This document shows positions 1 to 7,600 of a stretch of DNA of 64,000 nucleotides, in pieces. The position numbers and the translations under genes were made by a program. Within the stretch, counting starts at the first letter, position 1; each line of letters opens with the position of its first letter. The notes beneath the pieces were generated by a model. That model had not been told where the DNA came from and made no database searches. It was given only the letters and a program-made list of their open reading frames with translations. Source of the stretch: Clostridium sp. CMCC3677 (GTDB lineage: Bacteria; Bacillota; Clostridia; Clostridiales; Clostridiaceae); NCBI RefSeq assembly GCF_023845585.1, contig NZ_JAMQHS010000001.1, positions 186,001-250,000 on the forward strand, read 5' to 3'.

Positions 1-2
1 TA

Positions 3-1097
3 GTTGAAGAAAATAAGGTTTTAACTGAAAGTAATTTATTAAAGAATGAATCAAAGAAAGAACTAGATCTGGATACAAAGGATGTAAAAGATATTAAGGA
101 AGAAGATACAAAAGAAAAAGAGGACAAGCATAATAATACTGATGTATCATCACAGAAATCTGATAAAGATGAAGAAAAAGAAGATGAACCTTTAAAAGAA
201 GAGTTACATACAATTGGATGGAAAGAAAAGTATGGTTCATGGTATTATTATGAGTTTAAAAATCAATTAGTTAAGAATGAATGGAAAAACATATTTGGAA
301 AATGGTATTACTTTAACAATGATGGAGCAATGCAAAAAGGCATGCAAAACATAAATGGAACAACATATTATTTTAATAATAATGGGGAGATGTTAACAGG
401 ATGGCAATTAGTAAATGAGAAGTGGTATTGTTTTTCAGAATCAGGAAAAATCGAATATGGTTGGAAAAAATTAAAGGAAAAGTGGTACTATTTAGATAGA
501 AATATAGGTGCAATGCTATCAAATGAAGAAAAAATTATAGACGGAAAAAACTATAGATTTAATGCTGACGGAACTCTTGCTGAAAATACATGGTATGATA
601 GCTATAAATATTCTCAGTTTAATGGGGAATGTGTAAATATATATGGAGATTATTCTCATTCAAATACTAATTACAACATATTTAAATACATGACTAATAC
701 ATATAATCAAGTAAGTGTGCATGATGAAGCAATAAGACTGCATGGCGGAATTGAGAGTAATAACTGTGTATATTTTTTATCAGAAGTTTTAAGAAGAAAT
801 GGATTCAATATTTCTACGTATACTGCAAATGTAGCTCAATTAGAAAGTCAATTAAAGAATAAAGGATTTGTAGCGTGTTATGATTTAAACCAATTAAAAC
901 CAGGAGATATTGTATTTACAAAAAATAATTCTCATGTATACACATTTATGTGTTGGGCTGATGGATGGAATTCATATATTGCAGATAACCAAAGAAAAAA
1001 ATTTGGTGACAATGTAGTACATAAAAGAAATGTTAAAGATTATGATCCAATATATGATACAGATCCATCTACACATTTTTATTATTACCCATATTAA
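3..1097 (+). CDS. Cell-wall-binding repeat protein with C-terminal papain-like (NlpC/P60-type) peptidase domain, 5' partial
   Basis: The reading frame is open from base 3, so the gene starts upstream of the window; 364 residues are visible. The first ~70 are a Lys/Glu/Asp-rich linker. Then come about five aromatic wall-binding repeats of the type GW..NG.WYYF...G.M. The C-terminal ~165 residues look like a papain-fold amidase/peptidase: a candidate catalytic Cys sits in SNNCVYFLSEVLRRNG (visible residue 255) and a candidate His in NNSHVYTF (residue 311), after a GDIVF strand typical of CHAP/NlpC enzymes. I infer a secreted peptidoglycan hydrolase; the exact family is uncertain. The stop codon is followed after two bases by a CCCCTGGGG palindrome and a terminator hairpin. 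Confidence 0.8.
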   Translation, partial: VEENKVLTESNLLKNESKKELDLDTKDVKDIKEEDTKEKEDKHNNTDVSSQKSDKDEEKEDEPLKEELHTIGWKEKYGSWYYYEFKNQLVKNEWKNIFGKWYYFNNDGAMQKGMQNINGTTYYFNNNGEMLTGWQLVNEKWYCFSESGKIEYGWKKLKEKWYYLDRNIGAMLSNEEKIIDGKNYRFNADGTLAENTWYDSYKYSQFNGECVNIYGDYSHSNTNYNIFKYMTNTYNQVSVHDEAIRLHGGIESNNCVYFLSEVLRRNGFNISTYTANVAQLESQLKNKGFVACYDLNQLKPGDIVFTKNNSHVYTFMCWADGWNSYIADNQRKKFGDNVVHKRNVKDYDPIYDTDPSTHFYYYPY

Positions 1098-1099
1098 TC

Positions 1100-1190
1100 A
1101 CCCCTGGGGTGTAAAAAATGGAAACAGATAAGATTTGATCTTATCTGTTTTTTTGGTGTATCTACCCCTGGGGTCCAGAAAATGGGAAAT
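1100..1190 (+). repeat. REP-like composite unit (CCCCTGGGG palindromes around a terminator hairpin)
   Basis: Two same-orientation repeats, ACCCCTGGGGT + GTAAAAAATGGAAA (1100-1124) and ACCCCTGGGGT + CCAGAAAATGGGAAAT (1164-1190), flank a perfect 13-bp stem (AAACAGATAAGAT / ATCTTATCTGTTT, 1122-1150) with a T-run. An almost identical unit lies at 4802-4890, and single copies at 3782 and 13468. The right-hand copy lies about 60 bp upstream of the RAYT start. Confidence 0.85.
1122..1154 (+). terminator. Rho-independent terminator inside REP unit
   Basis: A perfect 13-bp stem with TTG loop is followed by seven T's. It terminates the wall-binding peptidase gene, but belongs to the duplicated REP unit rather than to the gene. 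Confidence 0.85.
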
Positions 1191-1253
1191 GTTTAAATAA
1201 AAAGATTATGTCTATACTTTAAAATAATAATAGTTATAGGGAGAAATGCTAAG

Positions 1254-1844
1254 ATGTCAACACCTAAAATTATATGGTATGAAGGTGCTATATATCATAT
1301 AACAACTAGAGGTAATCGTAGAAGTAAAATTTTTTTAGATGAACAAGACTTTAGGGTTTATTTGAATAAACTTGAGGATAGCTTACATTATTATGATTAT
1401 TTAAATTATGAATTAATATCATATTGTTTGATGAGTAATCATGTGCATTTAATAATAAAAACAGGAAAAGAACCATTAACACGAATAATGGGAAGATTGA
1501 ATTCTACATACACAAAATATTTTAATAAGAAATACAATTACATAGGACATTTATTTCAATCACGATATTTTTCAGAGTTGATAAAAGATGATAAACAAAT
1601 CTTAGAAGTTAGTAGATATATTCATTTAAATCCAGTAAGGGCTAATATAGTTAAGAAACCTGAGTATTACAAATGGTCTAGTTATTCTATGTTTATAGGA
1701 AAGACTTCTAAGAAAACAATAAATCCAGAAATAATATTAGATTATTTTAGTAAAAGGAATAGAGATATTTTATATAAGGAATTTGTAGAGAATGCACTTA
1801 GTATCAATAAAGAGGGAGGGAAGTTAAGTGGCTACAGTGGTTAA
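1254..1844 (+). CDS. REP-associated tyrosine transposase (RAYT, IS200-like Y1 family)
   Basis: 196 residues. It has the conserved N-terminal [10 protein letters not shown] motif (residues 14-23), the HUH motif SNHVHLIIK with His63/His65, and the single nucleophilic Tyr105 in FQSRYFS, followed by the family's YIHLNPVRA stretch. These enzymes nick single-stranded hairpin DNA and are linked to dispersed REP palindromes. A GGGAG ribosome binding site (1239-1243) precedes ATG 1254. CCCCTGGGG palindromes lie immediately upstream, and more are scattered through the window. The 3' end overlaps the GTG start of yifB by 17 nt, so the two are probably translationally coupled. It appears intact. Confidence 0.93.
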   Translation: MSTPKIIWYEGAIYHITTRGNRRSKIFLDEQDFRVYLNKLEDSLHYYDYLNYELISYCLMSNHVHLIIKTGKEPLTRIMGRLNSTYTKYFNKKYNYIGHLFQSRYFSELIKDDKQILEVSRYIHLNPVRANIVKKPEYYKWSSYSMFIGKTSKKTINPEIILDYFSKRNRDILYKEFVENALSINKEGGKLSGYSG

Positions 1845-3009
1845 TAGTTTTGGAATATTAGGTATAGATGGATATTTAGTTAAAATAGAAATTGATATTA
1901 TAGATGGATTACCGTCTATATCTATAGTAGGAATGGGAGATACTGCCATAAAAGAATCTAGAGAGAGGCTTGAAGCATCAATAATAAACTCTAAGTTTCA
2001 ATTTCCAAAAATGAAAATAGTAGTTAATTTATCTCCAAGTGATATTAAAAAGAGGGGATCTCATTATGATTTAGGTATGGCAGTTGCATTGCTAATACAG
2101 TCGAAGCAGGTACAAGTTAAAGAAATTAGTACATATGGTTTTATAGGCGAGCTATCTTTAAATGGTGATTTGAGACCATGTACAGGAATATTGCCAATGA
2201 TAATTGAAGCCAAAAATAATGGTATAAAAAACATAATAGTATCAATAGAAAATGTGGAAGAAGCAAGTCTAGTTAGTGATATGAATATTTTTGCTTTTAG
2301 AACGTTAAATGAAGTTATTAATTTTATATCAGGAATAAATCCATATAAACCTATAAATTTGAATAACGCTAAGCATAAAATATCTAATAAATATTTAATA
2401 GATTTTAGTGATGTTCAAGGACAAGATAGTGCCATAGAATTTATAATGGTTGCAGCAGCTGGTGGACATAATTTGTTGATGTGTGGAACACCAGGTTGCG
2501 GTAAATCAATGATTGCTAAAAGAATACCTACAATACTTCCATCTATGAGTGAAGAAGAGGCTTTAGAAGTTACTAAGATATACAGTGTTTCAGGATTATT
2601 GCAAAATAGAGGGGCATTAATAACAGAAAGACCATTTAGATCACCACATCATAATGCTTCATTAAATTCACTAATAGGTGGGGGCACTTTTGCTATGCCA
2701 GGAGAAATTTCACTTTCACATAATGGAGTTCTATTTTTAGATGAAATAGCAGAATTTAATAAGAAAACCCTAGATGCATTAAGGCAACCTATTGAGGATG
2801 GTAAAGTTACAATTTCTAGAGTTAAGTATACTCATGATTTTCCAGCAGATTTTATGCTTGTTGCAGCCATGAATCCTTGTCCATGTGGATATTATGGAGA
2901 GCAAAGGTGTAAATGTACTGATTATGAAATTATTAAATATAGACAAAAACTATCAGGCCCAATAATGGATAGAATAGATATACAAAAGAATTTTAATGCA
3001 ATAAATTAG
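1828..3009 (+). pseudogene. yifB: Mg-chelatase-like AAA+ ATPase YifB/ComM, 3'-truncated
   Basis: GTG start with a GAGGGAGGG ribosome binding site at 1812-1820. The N-terminal ChlI-like domain ([20 protein letters not shown]) is followed by Walker A GTPGCGKS (about residue 220) and Walker [12 protein letters not shown] (about 303). ComM/YifB proteins are ~505 residues; here the frame stops at 393, just after DRIDIQKNF, so the C-terminal ~110 residues are missing. Downstream sequence reads directly, in another frame, into the middle of the DprA N-terminal domain. This indicates a deletion that fused yifB to dprA and lost both the yifB end and the dprA start. ComM is a helicase that promotes branch migration during natural transformation; this copy is probably non-functional. 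Confidence 0.85.
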
Positions 3010-3761
3010 CTGAAAAAATCATTAATTCTAGGGATTTAACTTATTGTCAAAAAATATATAATTACTGTATTGAAAATGATATATACATTTTAAGAAAATA
3101 TAAAGAAAAGTATCCAAGTCAGTTAAATAAATATATAAATTCACCAATAGTGTTATATGCAAAAGGAATAATAAAAGAATTTTCTAAATCAGTAGCAATA
3201 GTTGGGTCAAGAAGATGTAGTGAATATGGTAAAAAAGTAACCATAGAATTATCAAAAGAACTTTCTAAAAATAATATCCCTATAATTAGTGGGTTGGCAA
3301 AAGGAATAGATGGGTATTCACATACAGTAGCTTTAAAAAATAATTTATATACTGTAGCTGTTATAGGAACAGGGCTAGATAGATGTTATCAAAAAGAACA
3401 CATGAAATTAATGAAAGCTATATGCGAACATGGTCTAGTAATATCTCAATTTCCACCAGGAAGCAAAAATGCAAAGCAAAATTTTATAAGAAGAAATGAA
3501 ATTATTGCAATGTTGTGTGAGAAAATAGTTGTAACTGAAGCAGGAAAAAATAGTGGAGCGTTGTATACAGCTAGATGTGGAATGAAATATAATAAAGAAG
3601 TTTTTGCAGTACCTAATAATATATATGAAGGCTTTAGTGTTGGAACAAATTAATTAATATTTGAGGGTGCAAAAATATATCTTAATTCGAAGATGATTGT
3701 TTTTAATAATTTTGCTGTAGAAGATGATAATCATATAAAATGGAGCTTAAAGGCTACATAA
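2997..3761 (+). pseudogene. dprA: DNA-processing protein DprA/Smf, 5'-truncated and with internal stop
   Basis: In the frame beginning at 2997 the DprA N-terminal region (IYNYCIENDIYILRKY..YPSQLNKY) continues without ATG into the Rossmann core: VAIVGSRRCSEYG, ISGLAKGIDG, VIGTGLDRCYQKEH, NFIRRNEIIAMLC. A TAA at 3651-3653 interrupts VPNNIYEGFSVGTN, and the same frame resumes with LIFEGAKIYLN, the normal DprA continuation, up to TAA 3759-3761. One nonsense mutation and a 5' deletion fused to yifB are therefore visible. DprA loads RecA on incoming single-stranded DNA. An internal ATG at 3150 would give 167 residues, but nothing suggests this is functional. Confidence 0.85.
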
Positions 3762-3781
3762 TACAAAAAAGAGGACTGTTT

Positions 3782-3806
3782 ACCCTGGGGTGTAAAAAAT
3801 GGAAAA
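3782..3806 (+). repeat. REP-like palindrome (single copy)
   Basis: ACCCTGGGGT followed by GTAAAAAATGGAAA; one C shorter than the other CCCCTGGGG copies. It lies between the dprA remnant and the Rpn-type gene. Confidence 0.75.
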
Positions 3807-3880
3807 AAAGATTATGATTTATGAAGTGATTTTTATAGGATATAATATATATAGATAAAAAATGCTAAGGAGTGAATTTT

Positions 3881-4816
3881 ATGTGTAGATTAAACCCCAA
3901 AGTAGATTTTGCATTTAAAAAATTATTTGGAAGTGAAGAGAATAAGGATATACTTATTTCTTTTATAAATTCCATATTATCAGAGGATCAACAAGTAAAG
4001 GATATTATACTTAAAAATCCATATAACATAGCAAATTATAAAAGTGACAAAATGAGCATACTTGATATAAAAGCAGTAGATGAAAAAGGAACTTGGTATG
4101 ACATAGAGATGCAACTATCAGAACAGGTTTTTTATGAAAAAAGAGCTTTCTATTATTGGGCTAAGGTATATTCAGATCAATTAGAAGGTGGATATAATTA
4201 TGACAAATTAAGAAAAACTATATCTATAAATATTTTAGATTTTGATTATATAGATGAAGACGACTTTCATAATGTATATAAAGTATATAATGAGAAGAGT
4301 AAAAAAGAATTTTCAAGTGTATTTGAAATGCATTTTATAGAACTTAATAAGTTTAAGAAGGATTTTAAAGATGTGAAAACCACTTTAGATAGATGGATAG
4401 CATTTTTAAATAGAGCTTATGAACTTGAAAAAGATAAAATACCAACTGAATTAGCAGTAGATGAATCTGTAAAAAAAGCTGTTGAAAAGTTAGATGTTAT
4501 GTATTTGGATAGAGAAGAAAGAGAGCTGTATGAAGGAGAATTAAAGGCAATTAGAGATTATATAGCTTGTATGCAAACAGCTGAAATAAAAGGAATTCAA
4601 CAAGGTATACAAAGAGGAATTGAGCAGGGAATACAAAAAGGAATACAGCAAGGCATTGAGAAAGGTATTGAGAAAGGCATTGAGCAAGGAGCAACGCAAA
4701 AAATAAAAGAAACAGTAATACAGGCAAATAAATTAGGAATGGATAATATAACTATATCTAAATTAACAGGATTAACAGACGAAGAGATAAATAAAATAGT
4801 CACCCCTGGGGTGTAA
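3881..4816 (+). CDS. Rpn-family recombination-promoting nuclease / PD-(D/E)XK family transposase
   Basis: ATG 3881 is chosen because AAGGAG (3867-3872) sits 8 nt upstream; a GTG at 3872 overlaps that ribosome binding site. 311 residues. The N-terminus (LNPKVDFAFKKLFGSEENKD) and the ILDIKAVDEKGTWYDIEMQL core with its acidic and ExQ residues mark the PD-(D/E)XK Rpn/PDDEXK_2 family, DNA endonucleases promoting RecA-independent recombination. Near the C-terminus lies a run of about ten GIxxG units, a repeat typical of this family and known to vary in copy number. The last residues (TPGV) and the stop are encoded by the REP palindrome at 4802. Confidence 0.88.
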   Translation: MCRLNPKVDFAFKKLFGSEENKDILISFINSILSEDQQVKDIILKNPYNIANYKSDKMSILDIKAVDEKGTWYDIEMQLSEQVFYEKRAFYYWAKVYSDQLEGGYNYDKLRKTISINILDFDYIDEDDFHNVYKVYNEKSKKEFSSVFEMHFIELNKFKKDFKDVKTTLDRWIAFLNRAYELEKDKIPTELAVDESVKKAVEKLDVMYLDREERELYEGELKAIRDYIACMQTAEIKGIQQGIQRGIEQGIQKGIQQGIEKGIEKGIEQGATQKIKETVIQANKLGMDNITISKLTGLTDEEINKIVTPGV

Positions 4817-4890
4817 AAAATGGAAACAGATGAGATTTAAAGTCTTATCTGTTTTTTTGCTTACCCCCTGGGGTCCAGAAAATGGGAAAT
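4802..4890 (+). repeat. REP-like composite unit, second copy
   Basis: Same architecture as 1100-1190: ACCCCTGGGGTG (4802) plus AAAAATGGAAA, a hairpin AAACAGATGAGA / TCTTATCTGTTT with T-run, then ACCCCCTGGGGT (4863) with CCAGAAAATGGGAAAT. It provides both the stop codon and the terminator of the upstream Rpn-type gene. Confidence 0.85.
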
Positions 4891-5057
4891 AAATAAATAT
4901 TTTTAAATTTTAATTTATTTTCTCAAAAAAGGCCCTAAATTAGAAAATGTTATTGTATTGTATAACGAAAGATTTATGGGATAATAATCCACATATAGAA
5001 AAAAGATAACATATATATATATTTTTGAAATATGATAATTATATACCAAAAAATCAA

Positions 5058-5085
5058 TTGACAGGGACAAACTTTTTGGTATAAT
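5058..5085 (+). promoter_or_regulatory. Sigma-A promoter P1 of wall protein gene, inside an inverted repeat
   Basis: TTGACA (5058-5063), 16-nt spacer, TATAAT (5080-5085) preceded by TGG (extended -10). Arms ATACCAAAAA (5043-5052) and TTTTTGGTAT (5073-5082) form a palindrome enclosing the -35 region and overlapping the -10, an operator candidate. Bases 4891-5057 show nothing else. Confidence 0.7.
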
Positions 5086-5159
5086 GATAAAAGTGGGTTT
5101 TTGACTATAAAAATCCAATTAAGTAAATGATGACAATATTATTGTACTTTATATCAAAC

Positions 5160-5188
5160 TTTACATTAATATGTTAGAATGGTATAAT
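5160..5188 (+). promoter_or_regulatory. Sigma-A promoter P2 of wall protein gene
   Basis: TTTACA (5160-5165), 17-nt spacer, TATAAT (5183-5188), followed 30 nt later by the AGGAGGG ribosome binding site of the 5225 gene. Confidence 0.65.
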
Positions 5189-5224
5189 TTATAATGATTT
5201 TAAAAATTAGGAGGGAAAGAAATT

Positions 5225-7057
5225 ATGTTTAACAGAGCAAACAAAATGACAGCTTTATTAGTAGCTGCCGCAGCAGTAGTTTCATTAGTTCCAGCAACTG
5301 GAGTTAATGCAGCAGACGTTAAGAGAATATCTTCAGAAGATGGAAAGGTTTATCATGCAGTAGCATACAAAGATGGACAATTCTACGTTGACGGAGAAGT
5401 AAATGATAAGGATGAAGCTGCTTATTACTTAGCAGATGGAAAATACTCTGAATTAGAAGATGTTGATTCAAATTCAGAAGCAAAAGTTTATGGCGAAAAA
5501 TATGTTAACATTGAAGATGGAGATTACTTTGTTGATTTAACAAATGGTAAAGTAACTGATGAAGATATTAAAGAAGAAAATAAAGATGATGCAAAATCAG
5601 CTTTAAAGAAAAAAGTTAAAGATAAAGCAGATGAAAGATATGCTGATCACAAAAATGAAATAGGATTAGATGAAATAGAATCAGGAAATAAATTTGGTGA
5701 AACTTGGTATGCTGGTAAATATGAAGCTGCAGATGAAACAAATGGTAAAGAAGCATATAATACAGATAATACAAATAAATTAAATGTTTATACTGATGCA
5801 AAAGGTAATTACATTGATGCTGATTACAATTTAGGTAAAATTAAAGTTAAACCAACTACTGGATCTGCAGTTAATGTAGAAAATACAGATAAAAAATATA
5901 ACTGTGGTAAAGATGATGCTGGTAAAGAACATAGCAAAAATTTAACAGCAAAAGTTGTTGAAAATGCTATTTTAGGACAAGACTCTAAAAATATTTATAG
6001 ATATGCAACAATTACATTAACTAGCAAGGACCAACCAATAGAAGAAGTTAATGGAATAGAAGTATCTAAACTTGAAGCTACAGAGGGTAATACAGTAGTA
6101 ACATTAGATGTTATTCAAAAAATATCAAAAGATCAAGCTTCTGATACAATAGATGGAGCTAAATATGCTAAAACAGTTTCTACTTATGCAGTAACTGAAG
6201 ACGATGCAACTATTGATGATGGAGACGTTGTAGACTTTATAAAGTTATTAGAAGCTGTAAAAAATAATAAAGCTGAATCAACTATAGTTAATGGAAAAGT
6301 AGTTATTTACACAACTGATAAAAGTATAGTTGGTAAAGATAAAGATAAAGATAAAATATATGCTCAAGTTGCTTCATTAAAGACTAAAGCTGGTTGGTAT
6401 TACACTGATTGTGAAGGAGTAGCTGATAGTGATATAGAAACTGCTACTTCATATAATGTTGATGTAGATGGAAACCTTTGGATAATTGATAGCGGAGTTA
6501 TTTACAAATTCGATAACGAAGATGATTGGGATAAAGTTTACAAAGTAGATGGTAAAATGATAAACTTATCAGTTTACAACAAAGACAACATGGTTGTTTG
6601 GAGTGATGAAGACGATGAAGTTTATTCTGTAATCGGACAAAAAGAAGATAAAGAAGAAGAAAAACCAGAAGTTACAGTTAAAACTGGATGGAACCAAGCT
6701 GCTGATGGAACTTGGACATTCGTTAACGCTGACAACACTAAAGCAACTGGTTGGTTCCAAGATGGAGCTAATTGGTACTTAGCTAATGCAGCTGGAATTA
6801 TGCAAACTGAATGGCAAACTGTTAATGGAACTTGGTTCTACTTAGGTTCAAATGGAGCTATGCAAACAGGATGGCAAAACATTAATGGAGCTTGGTACTA
6901 CTTAAATCCAGTTTCAGATGGAACTAGAGGAGCAATGAAGACTGGTTGGATCAACGACAATGGTACTTGGTACTTCGCTGATGGATCAGGAAAAATGTTA
7001 GCTAACACAACTGTTAATGGTTATGTTTTAGCAGCTAACGGAGCTTGGGTTAAATAA
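5225..7057 (+). CDS. Secreted cell-wall-binding protein, acidic N-terminal domain plus wall repeats
   Basis: 610 residues, AGGAGGG ribosome binding site. The signal peptide (residues 1-29) ends in GVNA. A long acidic domain (about 30-490) has no family I recognise; it includes SDTIDGAKYAKTVSTYAV and the tryptophan-containing block DVDGNLWIIDSGVIYKFDN. About five wall-binding repeats (GW..NGTWYYL...GAM.TGW) form residues 492-610. It is a clear paralogue of the gene at 17408. Codon use is more biased than in neighbouring surface genes, with many GGA, AAC and TTC codons. Together with tandem promoters and a strong terminator this suggests high expression, perhaps an abundant surface layer component; that role is inference. 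Confidence 0.88.
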   Translation: MFNRANKMTALLVAAAAVVSLVPATGVNAADVKRISSEDGKVYHAVAYKDGQFYVDGEVNDKDEAAYYLADGKYSELEDVDSNSEAKVYGEKYVNIEDGDYFVDLTNGKVTDEDIKEENKDDAKSALKKKVKDKADERYADHKNEIGLDEIESGNKFGETWYAGKYEAADETNGKEAYNTDNTNKLNVYTDAKGNYIDADYNLGKIKVKPTTGSAVNVENTDKKYNCGKDDAGKEHSKNLTAKVVENAILGQDSKNIYRYATITLTSKDQPIEEVNGIEVSKLEATEGNTVVTLDVIQKISKDQASDTIDGAKYAKTVSTYAVTEDDATIDDGDVVDFIKLLEAVKNNKAESTIVNGKVVIYTTDKSIVGKDKDKDKIYAQVASLKTKAGWYYTDCEGVADSDIETATSYNVDVDGNLWIIDSGVIYKFDNEDDWDKVYKVDGKMINLSVYNKDNMVVWSDEDDEVYSVIGQKEDKEEEKPEVTVKTGWNQAADGTWTFVNADNTKATGWFQDGANWYLANAAGIMQTEWQTVNGTWFYLGSNGAMQTGWQNINGAWYYLNPVSDGTRGAMKTGWINDNGTWYFADGSGKMLANTTVNGYVLAANGAWVK

Positions 7058-7073
7058 TTTAAGCTTTAAATTA

Positions 7074-7108
7074 TAAGAGACTTTCGAAAGAAAGTCTCTT
7101 ATTTTTTT
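7074..7108 (+). terminator. Rho-independent terminator
   Basis: TAAGAGACTTTC / GAAAGTCTCTTA perfect 12-bp stem with GAAA tetraloop and a run of seven T's, 16 nt after the stop codon. Confidence 0.93.
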
Positions 7109-7110
7109 AC

Positions 7111-7330
7111 AATGTTATGTTTGGGGATAGAGTTTATATATGCATAAGCAAAGTGGACTGAGTAATTGAACTTAGGAATACTAAAATGAGTATAGTCCCA
7201 TTTTAGCTTGCTCCCAATGTAAAATTGAGACAAGCAGTAAACGTGACAATACTCATTAAGGATTCTCAAAGTCCAATTACAATGCCGCTTTACCTATTGC
7301 ATATATAAATCTATATTAAAAAATAACATT
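7111..7330. mobile_element. MITE-like long inverted-repeat element, family A (full length)
   Basis: About 220 bp with imperfect terminal inverted repeats (AATGTTATGTTT ... AAATAACATT), inner arms TATATATGCATAAGCAAAG ... TTTACCTATTGCATATATA, and a central hairpin GCTTGCTCCCAAT...ATTGAGACAAGC. No coding potential. Full or deleted relatives occur at 12527, 21779, 43076, 46847 and 53575. Confidence 0.8.
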
Positions 7331-7384
7331 TTATTTATAGTATATTTTAGTTGAAAGTGAAGGATAGAAGTCCTATATGAATTT

Positions 7385-7456
7385 TAAAATATATACTTTT
7401 AGAAAGCTAATGGTTTTTAACCACAATTGTTCATTGTCAACTGTTTATTGTAATAA
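7385..7456 (+). repeat. Dispersed repeat containing CAATTGTTCATTGTCAACTG
   Basis: ATTTTAAAATATATAC...GGTTTTTAACCACAATTGTTCATTGTCAACTGTTTATTG matches the right half of the repeat at 58740-58897. Noncoding. It is followed by AT-rich DNA up to the 7601 start, where TGAAAACGTTTAAA (7570-7583) weakly resembles a cre site. Confidence 0.5.
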
Positions 7457-7600
7457 CTTTATGCATCAACATTTATTAAAAGAAAATGTCATAAAATTTA
7501 TTATTTTTGTATTATTTTTCATATAGTATGTATTATAATATATTTATATAAGAATATTATAATTTTATATGAAAACGTTTAAAGAGAAGGGGTTTTGATA

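Noticed and set aside
4597..4803. A minus-strand frame opposite the Rpn-type C-terminus
   Set aside because: It is the antisense of the GIxxG codon repeats and has no ribosome binding site.
7570..7583. TGAAAACGTTTAAA as a cre site before the 7601 gene
   Set aside because: It misses the final conserved C and lies next to the ribosome binding site; no catabolic function is associated.
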